A DNA stretch of 64,000 nucleotides from Acidaminobacter sp. JC074 (GCF_022496765.1 NZ_VANV01000025.1:1-64000); one strand, 5' to 3'. Counted from the first letter of the stretch, positions 53,508-63,089 are shown. Program-made: numbers and translations. The notes: generated from the sequence alone by a model not told the origin.

Positions 53508-55580
53508 GTGTCAAGACAGTTCCCATTAGAGAGAACTAGAAATATCGGTATCATGGCTCACATCGATGCTGGTAAGACTACAACGACAGAAAGAATCCTG
53601 TACTACACTGGTGTTTCTCACAAGATTGGTGAGGTTCATGACGGTGCAGCTACAATGGACTGGATGGAGCAAGAGCAAGAGAGAGGTATCACAATTACTT
53701 CTGCTGCTACAACATGCTCATGGAAAAATAACAGAATCAACATCATCGATACACCAGGTCACGTTGACTTTACAGTAGAAGTTGAGAGATCTTTAAAAGT
53801 ATTAGATGGTACAGTTGCTGTATTCTGTGCGAAAGGTGGCGTTGAGCCTCAGTCTGAAACAGTTTGGAGACAAGCGGTTAAATACAGAGTTCCAAGAATG
53901 GCTTTCGTAAATAAAATGGATATTACAGGTGCAGACTTCTTCAGAGTTGTTCAAATGATGAAGGACAGATTATCTGCAAATGCTATTCCAATTCAAGTAC
54001 CAATTGGTGCTGAAGACCAATTCCAAGGTATCGTAAACTTATTAACAATGAAAGCTCATGTTTATAAGGACGACCTAGGTGAAAACATTGAGATCACTGA
54101 CATCCCTGCTGACTTAGTAGATTTAGCTGAGGAAAAAAGAGGTGAAATGATCGAAGCAATTGCTGAAACTAATGAAGAGTTAATGATGGCTTACCTTGAA
54201 GGTGAAGAGCTAGAGCATGACGATTTAGTTAAAGCATTAAGAACAGCTACAATTGATAACGTAATTGTACCAGTATTATGTGGTACTGCTTACAAGAACA
54301 AAGGTGTTCAGATTCTTCTTGACGCTATCATCGATTACATGCCAGCTCCAACTGACGTTGTTGCTATCAAAGGTATTGATCCTGAGACTGACGAAGAAGT
54401 TGCAAGACCAGCTGATGACAAAGGTCCTTTTGCTGCATTAGCGTTCAAGATCATGACTGATCCATATGTAGGTAAGTTATCGTTCTTCAGAGTTTACTCT
54501 GGTACATTAGATTCAGGGTCTTACGTTCACAACTCTACTAAGAATAAAAAAGAGAGAGTTGGTAGAATCCTACAAATGCATGCGAACAAGAGAGAAGAAA
54601 TCAAAACGGTTTACTCTGGTGATATCGCTGCAGCTATCGGTCTTAAGTTTACAACAACTGGTGATACTTTATGTTCACAAGATAACATGGTTGTACTTGA
54701 GTCGATGGAATTCCCTGAGCCAGTAATCAAGGTTGCTATTGAGCCTAAGACAAGAGCTTCTCAAGAAAAGATGGGTATTGGTCTATCAAAGCTTGCTGAA
54801 GAGGATCCAACGTTCAAGACATACACTGATGAAGAAACTGGTCAGGTTATTATCGCTGGTATGGGTGAGCTTCACCTTGAAATCATCGTTGATAGATTAT
54901 TAAGAGAGTTTAAAGTAGAGGCGAACATTGGTGCTCCTCAAGTTGCTTACAAAGAAACTATCACTAAAGAAGTTACTATTGAGCACAAATACTCTAAGCA
55001 ATCTGGTGGTAAGGGTCAATACGGTCATGTTAAAATGCACTTCAGACCTCAAACTGCAGGTGACGGTTATAACTTCATCAACTCTGTTACTGGTGGTGCT
55101 GTTCCTAGAGAATACATCGAGCCAGTTAACCAAGGTATCCAAGGTGCACTTCAAAATGGTATCCTAGCTGGATATGAAGTTGTAGATATTGAAGCTGAAT
55201 TATATGATGGTTCTTATCATGAAGTCGACTCTTCTGAGATGGCGTTTAAATTAGCTGCTTCTATGGCATTCAAAGAGGCTATGAGAAAAGGTGCTGCTGT
55301 ACTTCTTGAGCCAATGATGAAAGTTGAAGTTGTGGTTCCAGAAGAATACCTAGGTGACGTTATGGGTGATATTAACTCTCGTAGAGGTCAATTAGAAGGT
55401 ATGGAAGCACAAGATGGTGCTCAAGTAATCAGAGCACATGTACCATTATCAGAGATGTTTGGTTATGCTACTGACTTAAGATCTAAGTCTCAAGGTAGAG
55501 GTAACTACACTATGCTATTCAGTCATTATGATCAAGTTCCAAACTCAATTGGTGAGAAGATCATGGGTGACAAAAAATAA
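53508..55580 (+). CDS. fusA: Elongation factor G
   Basis: A 690-residue translocase GTPase. G1 is AHIDAGKTT, the switch I region EQERGITITSAAT, G3 DTPGHVDF and G4 NKMD; domain IV starts with SGGKGQYGHV. The GTG at 53508 is chosen because aaaggagg lies 7 bases upstream and SRQFPLERTRNIGI is the usual N-terminus. This is the housekeeping EF-G; a paralogue is at 20494. Confidence 0.97.
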   Translation: MSRQFPLERTRNIGIMAHIDAGKTTTTERILYYTGVSHKIGEVHDGAATMDWMEQEQERGITITSAATTCSWKNNRINIIDTPGHVDFTVEVERSLKVLDGTVAVFCAKGGVEPQSETVWRQAVKYRVPRMAFVNKMDITGADFFRVVQMMKDRLSANAIPIQVPIGAEDQFQGIVNLLTMKAHVYKDDLGENIEITDIPADLVDLAEEKRGEMIEAIAETNEELMMAYLEGEELEHDDLVKALRTATIDNVIVPVLCGTAYKNKGVQILLDAIIDYMPAPTDVVAIKGIDPETDEEVARPADDKGPFAALAFKIMTDPYVGKLSFFRVYSGTLDSGSYVHNSTKNKKERVGRILQMHANKREEIKTVYSGDIAAAIGLKFTTTGDTLCSQDNMVVLESMEFPEPVIKVAIEPKTRASQEKMGIGLSKLAEEDPTFKTYTDEETGQVIIAGMGELHLEIIVDRLLREFKVEANIGAPQVAYKETITKEVTIEHKYSKQSGGKGQYGHVKMHFRPQTAGDGYNFINSVTGGAVPREYIEPVNQGIQGALQNGILAGYEVVDIEAELYDGSYHEVDSSEMAFKLAASMAFKEAMRKGAAVLLEPMMKVEVVVPEEYLGDVMGDINSRRGQLEGMEAQDGAQVIRAHVPLSEMFGYATDLRSKSQGRGNYTMLFSHYDQVPNSIGEKIMGDKK

Positions 55581-55607
55581 ATTTTTATAAAGGGAGGAAT
55601 TTCAAAA

Positions 55608-56804
55608 ATGGCAAAGCAAAAATTTGAAAGAAATAAGCCACACGTTAACGTTGGTACTATTGGTCACGTTGACCACGGTAAAACAACTTTAACAGCTGCA
55701 ATCACTAAAGTATTATATGACAAGTATGGTCTTGGTGAGAAGGTAGACTTCGAGAATATCGATAAAGCTCCAGAAGAGAGAGAAAGAGGTATCACTATCT
55801 CTACAGCACACGTTGAGTATGAAACTCCTAACAGACACTACGCTCACGTTGACTGTCCAGGCCATGCCGACTACGTTAAGAACATGATCACTGGTGCTGC
55901 TCAAATGGACGGTTCTATCTTAGTTGTATCTGCAGCAGATGGTCCTATGCCACAAACAAGAGAGCATATCTTATTATCTCGTCAGGTAGGCGTTCCATAC
56001 ATCGTTGTTTTCTTAAACAAGTGTGATATGGTTGATGACGAAGAATTATTAGAATTAGTTGAAATGGAAGTTAGAGAATTACTTGACGAATATGATTTCC
56101 CAGGTGATGACACTCCAATCATCAGAGGTTCTGCTTTATTAGCTCTTGAAGATTCTTCTTCAGAGTGGGCTGACAAAATCGTTGAATTATTCGAAATCGT
56201 TGACGAGTATGTTCCAGAGCCAGAAAGAGACACTGATAAGCCTTTCTTAATGCCAGTTGAGGACGTTTTCTCTATCACAGGTAGAGGTACAGTTGCAACA
56301 GGTAGAATCGAAAGAGGTATCTTAAGAGTTTCTGACGAAATCGAAATCGTTGGTATCAAAGAAGAGAAGAGAAAAGTAGTTTGTACTGGTGTTGAGATGT
56401 TCAAGAAGCTTTTAGATGAAGGTTTCGCAGGCGACAACATTGGTTGTTTATTAAGAGGTGTTCAAAGAACAGAAATCGAAAGAGGTCAAGTTCTTGCTGC
56501 TCCTGGTACTATCAACCCACATACTAAGTTCGAAGCTCAAGTTTACGTTCTTAAGAAAGAAGAAGGTGGACGTCATAAGCCATTCTTCTCTGGTTACAGA
56601 CCACAGTTCTTCTTCAGAACTACTGACGTAACTGGTAACATTCAACTTAAAGAAGGCGTAGAAATGTGTATGCCTGGTGATAACGTTGAAATGACTATCG
56701 AACTTATCGCTCCTATCGCTATCGAAGAGCAATTAAAGTTCTCTATCCGTGAGGGTGGTAGAACAGTAGGTTCTGGTTCAGTTATCAAGATCTTAGAAGA
56801 CTAA
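55608..56804 (+). CDS. tuf: Elongation factor Tu
   Basis: A 398-residue GTPase delivering aminoacyl-tRNA. G1 is GHVDHGKTT, G3 DCPGHADY (with the catalytic His), G4 NKCD. Domains 2 and 3 (GRGTVATGRIERG, FRTTDVTGNI) are complete. Codon use is highly biased. Ribosome site gggagg. Only one tuf gene is in the window. Confidence 0.98.
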   Translation: MAKQKFERNKPHVNVGTIGHVDHGKTTLTAAITKVLYDKYGLGEKVDFENIDKAPEERERGITISTAHVEYETPNRHYAHVDCPGHADYVKNMITGAAQMDGSILVVSAADGPMPQTREHILLSRQVGVPYIVVFLNKCDMVDDEELLELVEMEVRELLDEYDFPGDDTPIIRGSALLALEDSSSEWADKIVELFEIVDEYVPEPERDTDKPFLMPVEDVFSITGRGTVATGRIERGILRVSDEIEIVGIKEEKRKVVCTGVEMFKKLLDEGFAGDNIGCLLRGVQRTEIERGQVLAAPGTINPHTKFEAQVYVLKKEEGGRHKPFFSGYRPQFFFRTTDVTGNIQLKEGVEMCMPGDNVEMTIELIAPIAIEEQLKFSIREGGRTVGSGSVIKILED

Positions 56805-56819
56805 TCAAAACATAAATTA

Positions 56820-56850
56820 TTAGACTGACTTTGTCAGTCTAATTTTTTTC
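56820..56850 (+). terminator. str operon terminator
   Basis: Ten-base-pair stem ttagactgac/gtcagtctaa with a ttt loop and seven T residues after tuf. Confidence 0.92.
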
Positions 56851-56880
56851 TTCTTTTTTAAAAAAACTTTAAAAAAGGTC

Positions 56881-56909
56881 TTGCATTATCTGAAAAAGTG
56901 GGTTATACT
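56881..56909 (+). promoter_or_regulatory. S10 operon promoter
   Basis: TTGCAT (56881-56886), 17 bp, TATACT (56904-56909). Start near 56916. Confidence 0.75.
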
Positions 56910-56915
56910 TGTTTG

Positions 56916-57091
56916 GTACGTAAAACGCGATGAAGCGGGAGGTTACCAGAGCCACTGGAGAACTTCCGTGGAGAAGAGTTTGCCCTGAGAGGCGAGCGAC
57001 TCGTTGTTTTTTTGTCAAAAAGCTTACGATACGCTAGGCTGAGTGTGCAAGAAAAACAGATTAAAAAAACTACTTACAAGGAGGAAAAAAA
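56916..57091 (+). promoter_or_regulatory. Structured S10 operon leader with possible attenuator
   Basis: A leader of about 175 nt. It contains the purine-rich gcgggaggttacc segment, a hairpin CCAC-t-GGAG-aac-TTCC-GTGG (56952-56971), and a terminator-like hairpin GGCGAG-cga-CTCGTT (56991-57005) followed by g and seven T residues. It is a plausible site of autoregulation by an S10-operon protein such as L4; the ligand is not known for this lineage. Confidence 0.55.
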
Positions 57092-57406
57092 ATGGCTAAC
57101 GCAGGTCAAAAAATCAGAATCAGACTTAAGTCTTATGATCACAAATTATTAGATGCTTCTGCAGTAAAAATCGTTGAAGCAGCTAAGAGAACTGGTGCTG
57201 AAGTATCAGGTCCAATTCCTTTACCAACAAAGAAGGAAGTTGTAACAATCTTAAGAGCGGTACATAAGTACAAGGACTCAAGAGAGCAATTTGAGATGAG
57301 AACTCACAAGAGATTGGTAGACATCTTAAGCCCAACTCAAAAGACAGTTGATGCTTTAATGAAGATCGATTTACCAGCTGGTGTGGATATCGAAATCAAA
57401 TTATAA
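57092..57406 (+). CDS. rpsJ: 30S ribosomal protein S10
   Basis: A 104-residue protein (IRIRLKSYDHKLLDASAVKI; GPIPLPTKKEVVTILRAVHK), also the NusE partner of NusB/NusG in antitermination. Ribosome site aaggagg. First gene of the S10-spc cluster. Confidence 0.97.
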   Translation: MANAGQKIRIRLKSYDHKLLDASAVKIVEAAKRTGAEVSGPIPLPTKKEVVTILRAVHKYKDSREQFEMRTHKRLVDILSPTQKTVDALMKIDLPAGVDIEIKL

Positions 57407-57523
57407 TAAAGAATACTAAGAATTTGTTGTTTTTATAAATATAAGAACACAACTAAACTTTTTAGTATGATTATGGTTTATGAATTGTCATAATCCGCTG
57501 TAAGAAATTTAGGAGGTGTATGA

Positions 57524-58156
57524 ATGAAAGGGATCATCGGAAGAAAAATCGGGATGACTCAAGTGTTCACAGAAAAAGGTGCAGTTGTACCAGTAACAGT
57601 TGTTGAAGCTGGTCCAATCTTTGTAACACAAATCAAAACAGTTGAAACTGACGGTTATAACGCAGTTCAGGTTGCTTTTGAAAACAAGAAGAAAAACCAT
57701 ATCATCAAGCCTGAGAAAGGTCACTTTGACAAAGCAGGTTTAGAGGTTATGAAGTATGTTCAAGAATTTAGAGTAGAAGATCCTTCAGCTTATTCTATTG
57801 GACAAGAAATCAAAGTTGACTTATTTGAAGCTGGCCAAGCAGTAGATGTAACTGGTACTTCAAAGGGTAAAGGTCACTCTGGTGTAATTAAGAGATGGAA
57901 CTCTCACAGAGGTCCTATGAGCCACGGTTCTAAGCACAGAAGAAGACCAGGTTCAATCGGTAACGCGTCTTACCCAGGTAGAGTTATCAAGGGTATGACA
58001 ATGTCAGGTCAATACGGTAACACAACTTCTACAGTTCAAAACTTAGAAATTGTTTCTGTAGACGTTGAAAGAAACTTACTATTAATTAAAGGTGCTATTC
58101 CTGGACCGAAAAAAGGCGTAGTAACTGTAAAAGAGTCTGTAAAGGCTACGAAGTAA
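57524..58156 (+). CDS. rplC: 50S ribosomal protein L3
   Basis: A 210-residue early-assembly protein; KGIIGRKIGMTQVF at the N-terminus and KGHSGVIKRWNSHRGPMSHG in the extended loop that reaches the peptidyl transferase centre. The 117-bp gap before it holds the ribosome site (aggaggtg) and no other recognisable feature. Confidence 0.97.
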   Translation: MKGIIGRKIGMTQVFTEKGAVVPVTVVEAGPIFVTQIKTVETDGYNAVQVAFENKKKNHIIKPEKGHFDKAGLEVMKYVQEFRVEDPSAYSIGQEIKVDLFEAGQAVDVTGTSKGKGHSGVIKRWNSHRGPMSHGSKHRRRPGSIGNASYPGRVIKGMTMSGQYGNTTSTVQNLEIVSVDVERNLLLIKGAIPGPKKGVVTVKESVKATK

Positions 58157-58182
58157 TATAACTGAAGGAAGGAGGACTGGAC

Positions 58183-58806
58183 ATGCCTAAATTAGACGTA
58201 TTAAACGTATCAGGTGAAAAGATCGGTGATATCGATTTACATCCAGGTATTTTCGGAATTGAAGTAAACGAATATGTTTTACACGATGTAGTTAAAAACT
58301 ACTTAGCAAACCAGAGACAAGGTACTCAATCTGCTAAGACTCGTGCTGAAGTTCGTGGCGGTGGTAAGAAGCCATTTAGACAAAAGGGTACTGGTAGAGC
58401 AAGACAAGGTACAACTAGAGCACCTCATTATGTAGGTGGTGGTGTAGCATTTGCTCCAAAGCCAAGAGATTACTCTTACAAATTACCAAAGAGAGTTAAG
58501 AGATTAGCATTATTCTCAGCATTATCTGCTAAGGTAGCTGCTGGTGAAATGATCGTATTAGATGAGTTAGCAATGGATGCTCCTAAGACTAAAGATATGG
58601 TTAAGATTCTTTCAAACATCAAAGCTGAGAAAAAATCATTAATCGTATTACAAGACGTAAGCGAGAACGTTGTAAGATCATCAAACAATATTCAAGGCGT
58701 TGAGACAACGTTTGTTGGTTCATTAAATGTTTATGACATCTTAAACCATGACAACTTTGTTATCACAAAGAAAGCTCTTGAAAGAATTGAGGAGGTTTAC
58801 GCGTAA
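58183..58806 (+). CDS. rplD: 50S ribosomal protein L4
   Basis: A 207-residue protein lining the exit tunnel. The tunnel loop GGGKKPFRQKGTGRARQGTT is intact, with no change typical of macrolide resistance that I can see. L4 is the classical S10-operon regulator in E. coli. Confidence 0.96.
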   Translation: MPKLDVLNVSGEKIGDIDLHPGIFGIEVNEYVLHDVVKNYLANQRQGTQSAKTRAEVRGGGKKPFRQKGTGRARQGTTRAPHYVGGGVAFAPKPRDYSYKLPKRVKRLALFSALSAKVAAGEMIVLDELAMDAPKTKDMVKILSNIKAEKKSLIVLQDVSENVVRSSNNIQGVETTFVGSLNVYDILNHDNFVITKKALERIEEVYA

Positions 58807-59096
58807 TGAGATCACCTTATGATATTATTATTAAGCCAATCATCACTGAAAAATCAATGATGGGTATGGAAGATAACAGATATACTTTCAAAGTATTAAA
58901 AGATGCTAACAAAACTGAAATCAAGTTAGCTATCGAAGAAGCATTCGGTGTTAAGGTTGCTAAGATCAACACAATGAATGTTAAAGGTAAGGTTAAAAGA
59001 CAAGGAAGATTCGTTGGTAAGAGAGCTGACTGGAAGAAAGCTATTGTAACTTTAACTGCAGATTCTAAAGCTATCGAATTATTCGAAGGTATGTAA
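58806..59096 (+). CDS. rplW: 50S ribosomal protein L23
   Basis: A 96-residue tunnel-exit protein (DIIIKPIITEKSM; KVLKDANKTEIKLAIEEAFG) and docking site for trigger factor and SRP. It overlaps rplD by one base (TAATG). Confidence 0.96.
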   Translation: MRSPYDIIIKPIITEKSMMGMEDNRYTFKVLKDANKTEIKLAIEEAFGVKVAKINTMNVKGKVKRQGRFVGKRADWKKAIVTLTADSKAIELFEGM

Positions 59097-59111
59097 TAAA
59101 GGAGGCACGAC

Positions 59112-59951
59112 ATGGGTATTAGAGGATTTAAGCCCACTTCACCTGCTATTAGACATATGACTGTTTCTACATTTGAAGAAATTACAAAGAAGCAGCCTGA
59201 AAAATCTCTAGTAGTATCATTAAAGAAGACTGCTGGTAGAAACAACAGAGGTGTAATCACTGTTAGACATAGAGGTGGCGGCGCTAAGAGAAAGTACAGA
59301 ATCATCGATTTCAAAAGAAATAAAGATGGTATCCCTGCTACTGTAAGTGCTATTGAGTACGATCCAAACAGAACAGCTAACATCGCATTATTAACTTATG
59401 CTGATGGTGAGAAGAGATATATCCTTGCTCCAGCTGGTATCACTGTAGGCGACGTTCTTTACAACGGTAAGGGCGGCGACATCAAAGTTGGTAACTGTAT
59501 GGAATTAGGCGACATGCCAACAGGTACAATCATTCACAACATTGAAATGAAGCCTGGTAAAGGTGGTCAGTTAATCAGATCTGCTGGTACTTCTGCTCAG
59601 TTAATGGCGAAGGAAGGCGAATTTGCTACAATCAGATTAGTATCTGGTGAAGTAAGAAAGATCAGATTAAACTGTAGAGCTACAATCGGCCAAGTTGGTA
59701 ACACTGATCATGAGAATATCAAGGTTGGTAAAGCTGGTAGAAAGAGACACATGGGCATCAGACCTACAGTTCGTGGATCTGTAATGAACCCTAACGATCA
59801 CCCTCACGGTGGTGGTGAAGGTAGAACGCCTATCGGTAGAGCTAATCCAGTGACACCTTGGGGTCAACCAGCACTTGGTTACAAGACAAGAAAGAAAAAC
59901 AAACATTCTAATAAGTACATTGTACGTACTAGACATGAGAAGAGAAAGTAA
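59112..59951 (+). CDS. rplB: 50S ribosomal protein L2
   Basis: A 279-residue core protein. The C-terminal VMNPNDHPHGGGEGR with its conserved His lies near the peptidyl transferase centre, and GRNNRGVITVRHRGGG binds 23S rRNA. Ribosome site aaaggagg. Confidence 0.97.
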   Translation: MGIRGFKPTSPAIRHMTVSTFEEITKKQPEKSLVVSLKKTAGRNNRGVITVRHRGGGAKRKYRIIDFKRNKDGIPATVSAIEYDPNRTANIALLTYADGEKRYILAPAGITVGDVLYNGKGGDIKVGNCMELGDMPTGTIIHNIEMKPGKGGQLIRSAGTSAQLMAKEGEFATIRLVSGEVRKIRLNCRATIGQVGNTDHENIKVGKAGRKRHMGIRPTVRGSVMNPNDHPHGGGEGRTPIGRANPVTPWGQPALGYKTRKKNKHSNKYIVRTRHEKRK

Positions 59952-59995
59952 TACATTGTAAATAAATTTCACTCGTTGAAAGGAGGCAATGAACC

Positions 59996-60271
59996 ATGGG
60001 TAGATCATTGAAAAAAGGGCCTTTCGTACACAAAGGACTTTTAAAGAAAATAGAAGCTATGAACGAAGCTAACGACAAGCAAGTAGTTAAGACTTGGTCA
60101 AGAGCATCAACTATTTTCCCACAAATGGTAGGACACACAATTGCGGTTCATGACGGAAGAAAACATGTACCAGTATACATTACTGAGGACATGATCGGTC
60201 ATAAATTAGGAGAATTTTCACCAACAAGAACTTTCAGAGGTCACGCAGGAGATAAGACTTCTAAGAGATAA
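59996..60271 (+). CDS. rpsS: 30S ribosomal protein S19
   Basis: A 91-residue head protein (MGRSLKKGPFVHKGL, FSPTRTFRGHAGDK). Ribosome site aaaggaggc. Confidence 0.97.
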   Translation: MGRSLKKGPFVHKGLLKKIEAMNEANDKQVVKTWSRASTIFPQMVGHTIAVHDGRKHVPVYITEDMIGHKLGEFSPTRTFRGHAGDKTSKR

Positions 60272-60297
60272 TATCTTGTTTTATAGGAGGTAATATA

Positions 60298-60630
60298 ATG
60301 GAAGCAAAAGCTTTAGCGAAATACATTAGAATCTCGCCTAGAAAAGTTAAGCCAATTGCTGACTTAGTTAGAGGAAAGAGCGTAGATGAAGCAAAAGCTA
60401 TTCTAAAGTTCACACCTAGAAAAGGTGCGAAGGCTTTATTAAAAGTTTTAGAATCTGCTGTAGCAAACGCTGAAAATAACTTTGATATGAATGCTGATGA
60501 GCTATTCGTTTCTGAAGTATATGCTAACCAAGGTCCATCTATGAAGAGATTCAAAGCTGGTTCTATGGGTAGAGCTAACCCAATACTTCACAGAACAAGC
60601 CACATTGGCGTAGTAGTTAAAGAGAAATAG
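60298..60630 (+). CDS. rplV: 50S ribosomal protein L22
   Basis: A 110-residue protein of the exit tunnel (KYIRISPRKVKPIADLVRGK; the beta hairpin GPSMKRFKAGSMGRAN, in the site where macrolide-resistance changes occur elsewhere). Ribosome site aggagg. Confidence 0.97.
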   Translation: MEAKALAKYIRISPRKVKPIADLVRGKSVDEAKAILKFTPRKGAKALLKVLESAVANAENNFDMNADELFVSEVYANQGPSMKRFKAGSMGRANPILHRTSHIGVVVKEK

Positions 60631-60645
60631 TAAGGAGGGACAAGT

Positions 60646-61398
60646 ATGGGTCAAAAGGTAAGCCCACACGGACTTAGAGTTGGTGTTATCAATGACTGGG
60701 ATTCTAAATGGTATGCTAGCAAGAAAGACTTCGGTGCATTATTAAAAGAAGACCATGAGATCAGAACTTATATCAAGAAGACTCTTTACACAGCTGGTAT
60801 CTCAAGAGTTTATATTGATAGAACAGAAGACAAAGTAAGAATTAATATTTTCACTGCTAAGCCAGGAATGATTGTTGGTAGAGGCGGCGAAAACATTGCA
60901 AAACTTAAAGATGGTTTAGCAAAGATTACAGATAAATTTATCCAGTTAGACATTTCAGAAGTACAAAATGTAGATACTGACGCTCAATTAGTTTCAGAGA
61001 ACGTTGCTTTCTCATTAGAGAGAAGAGTTTCATTCAGAAGAGCTATGAAGCAAGTAATGCAAAGAGCTATGAGATCAGGAGCTAAAGGTATTAAGGTATC
61101 TTGTTCTGGTAGACTTGGTGGTGCTGAGATGGCTAGAACTGAGCATTACTCAGAAGGTAATGTGCCACTATCTACTTTAAGAGCTGACATCGACTACGGT
61201 TTCGGTGAAGCAGATACGACTTATGGTAAGATTGGTGTTAAAGTTTGGATCTACAAAGGTGAAGTTTTACCTACACCAGGTGGTAGAGTTCTTAAGAGAA
61301 AAGAAGCTAGAAAAGCTAGACCTAAGAACGATAACAGAAGAAAGCCAAACAACAGAAACAACAGAAACAACAGAAACAACAAAAAGACTGAAAAGTAA
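60646..61398 (+). CDS. rpsC: 30S ribosomal protein S3
   Basis: A 250-residue mRNA-entry protein. It has an N-terminal KH domain (MIVGRGGENIAKLKDGLAKI) and a C-terminal domain (CSGRLGGAEMARTEHYSEG). The last 30 residues are a basic Asn-rich tail containing NNRNNRNNRNN, encoded by three perfect 9-bp repeats (61351-61377); such tails vary between species. Confidence 0.96.
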   Translation: MGQKVSPHGLRVGVINDWDSKWYASKKDFGALLKEDHEIRTYIKKTLYTAGISRVYIDRTEDKVRINIFTAKPGMIVGRGGENIAKLKDGLAKITDKFIQLDISEVQNVDTDAQLVSENVAFSLERRVSFRRAMKQVMQRAMRSGAKGIKVSCSGRLGGAEMARTEHYSEGNVPLSTLRADIDYGFGEADTTYGKIGVKVWIYKGEVLPTPGGRVLKRKEARKARPKNDNRRKPNNRNNRNNRNNKKTEK

Positions 61399-61442
61399 TA
61401 GCTAGCCATCACAGGGATGGTTAAGGAAGGAGGCAATTTGTC

Positions 61443-61883
61443 ATGCTGATGCCTAAAAGAGTTAAAAGAAGAAAGCAACACAGAGGCAGAATGAAAGGAA
61501 TTGCAACTAAAGGAAACACTGTTACTTACGGTGAGTATGGTCTAGTTGCAATGGATAGAGCGTGGATCACTTCTAATCAAATAGAAGCTGCCAGAATCGC
61601 AATCAATAGATACATTAAAAGAGGCGGGAAGACAACTATTAAAATTTTCCCACACAAGCCGGTTACAAGAAAGCCTGCTGAAACACGTATGGGTGCTGGT
61701 AAAGGTTCTCCAGAGTACTGGGTAGCTGTTGTTAAGCCAGGCAGAGTTATGTTTGAATTAGCTGGTGTAGATGAAGATACAGCAAGAGAAGCTATGAGAT
61801 TAGCAGCGAACAAATTACCAATCAAGTGTAAGTTTGTTGTTAAAGCTGATCAAGAAAAGGGTGGTGAAACTCATGAAGCGTAG
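61443..61883 (+). CDS. rplP: 50S ribosomal protein L16
   Basis: A 146-residue protein near the A site (MLMPKRVKRRKQHRGRMKG; FPHKPVTRKPAETRMGAGKG). The usual MLMPK start is used, with aaggaggc upstream. Confidence 0.97.
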   Translation: MLMPKRVKRRKQHRGRMKGIATKGNTVTYGEYGLVAMDRAWITSNQIEAARIAINRYIKRGGKTTIKIFPHKPVTRKPAETRMGAGKGSPEYWVAVVKPGRVMFELAGVDEDTAREAMRLAANKLPIKCKFVVKADQEKGGETHEA

Positions 61884-62079
61884 AGATAAAATGGTAAAAT
61901 ATCGCGACATGACGTCAAAAGAATTAGATGTACAGCTTAACGAGTTGAAAAACGAACTTTTCAATTTAAGATTCCAATTGGCGACAGGTCAGTTAGAGAA
62001 CCCTTTAAAGTTAAAAGGCGTTAAAAAAGACATCGCTCGAGTAAATTTAATTTTACGTGAGAGAGATCTACAAGCTTAA
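61873..62079 (+). CDS. rpmC: 50S ribosomal protein L29
   Basis: A 68-residue two-helix protein (DMTSKELDVQLNELKNELFN; FQLATGQLENPLKLKGVKKD). The ATG at 61873 follows ggtggtg and overlaps rplP by 11 bp; the longer upstream frame is shadow. Confidence 0.93.
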   Translation: MKRRDKMVKYRDMTSKELDVQLNELKNELFNLRFQLATGQLENPLKLKGVKKDIARVNLILRERDLQA

Positions 62080-62096
62080 GCGAAGGAGGATACGTC

Positions 62097-62351
62097 GTGG
62101 AGAGAGGTAGAAGAAAAGTACGTCAGGGATACGTTGTTAGTGATAAAATGGATAAGACAATCACAGTTGAAATTGCAACTTTCGTTCGTCACCCATTATA
62201 CAACAAGCGTGTTAAGAAGACGGTAAGATACAAGGCACATGATGAAAACAATGTGTGTAACATCGGTGATAGAGTTAAGATTATGGAGACAAGAAAGTTA
62301 AGTAAAGATAAGTTCTTTAGACTTGTTGAAGTGATTGAGAAAGCTAAATAG
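62097..62351 (+). CDS. rpsQ: 30S ribosomal protein S17
   Basis: An 84-residue OB-fold protein (RKVRQGYVVSDKMDKTITV; HPLYNKRVKKT). GTG start with aaggagg 8 bases upstream. Confidence 0.96.
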   Translation: MERGRRKVRQGYVVSDKMDKTITVEIATFVRHPLYNKRVKKTVRYKAHDENNVCNIGDRVKIMETRKLSKDKFFRLVEVIEKAK

Positions 62352-62372
62352 CTTTGTAAGGAGGTTATAGCT

Positions 62373-62741
62373 ATGATCCAACAAGAAACGAGACTGAAAG
62401 TAGCTGATAATTCAGGTGCTAAAGAGCTATTAACTATCAAAGTACTAGGCGGTTCTAAAAGAAGATATGCTGGTATTGGCGATATTATAGTTTGTACGGT
62501 TAAAAAAGCAACGCCAGGTGGAGTTGTTAAGAAGGGTGATGTAGTTAAAGCTGTAGTTGTAAGAACAGTAAAGGCAACAAGAAGACCTGACGGTTCATAC
62601 ATCAAGTTTGACGATAACGCTGCAGTTATTATTAAAGAAGATAAAACACCAACAGGTACAAGAATCTTTGGTCCTGTTGCTAGAGAGTTAAGAGACAAGA
62701 AGTTTATGAAAATTGTTTCACTAGCTCCAGAAGTTTTATAG
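62373..62741 (+). CDS. rplN: 50S ribosomal protein L14
   Basis: A 122-residue protein (MIQQETRLKVADNSGAKEL; TGTRIFGPVARELRDKKFMK), forming an intersubunit bridge and the RsfS site. Ribosome site aaggagg. Confidence 0.97.
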   Translation: MIQQETRLKVADNSGAKELLTIKVLGGSKRRYAGIGDIIVCTVKKATPGGVVKKGDVVKAVVVRTVKATRRPDGSYIKFDDNAAVIIKEDKTPTGTRIFGPVARELRDKKFMKIVSLAPEVL

Positions 62742-62753
62742 GAGGTGGACTGA

Positions 62754-63065
62754 ATGCATATCAAGAAAGGCGATACGGTAATCGTAACAGCTGGTAAAGA
62801 TAAAGGTAAAACAGGTAAAGTATTATATGCCATCCCTAAGACGAACAGAGTAATTGTTGAAGGTGTTAACATGGTAACAAAGCACCAAAAACCAAATGCT
62901 AAAGTTCAACAAGGTGGTATCATTCATCAAGAATCACCAATTCATGTATCAAATGTAATGTACTACGAAGCTAAGACTAAGAAAGGTACTCGTATCGGTC
63001 ATAAGTTCTTAGAAGATGGTAAAAAAGTACGTGTTTCAGTGAGAACTGGTGAAGTATTAGATTAA
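62754..63065 (+). CDS. rplX: 50S ribosomal protein L24
   Basis: A 103-residue KOW-domain assembly initiator (IKKGDTVIVTAGKDKGKTGK; GGIIHQESPIHVSNVM). Ribosome site aggaggtgg, partly overlapping the rplN stop. Confidence 0.97.
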   Translation: MHIKKGDTVIVTAGKDKGKTGKVLYAIPKTNRVIVEGVNMVTKHQKPNAKVQQGGIIHQESPIHVSNVMYYEAKTKKGTRIGHKFLEDGKKVRVSVRTGEVLD

Positions 63066-63089
63066 TCCCGAAGGGAGGTATAACGCTAG

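Noticed and set aside
62189..62872. 227-codon minus-strand open frame across rpsQ-rplN-rplX
   Set aside because: It lies fully antisense to conserved ribosomal genes and has no recognisable protein features; the same holds for 58817-59383 on the minus strand.
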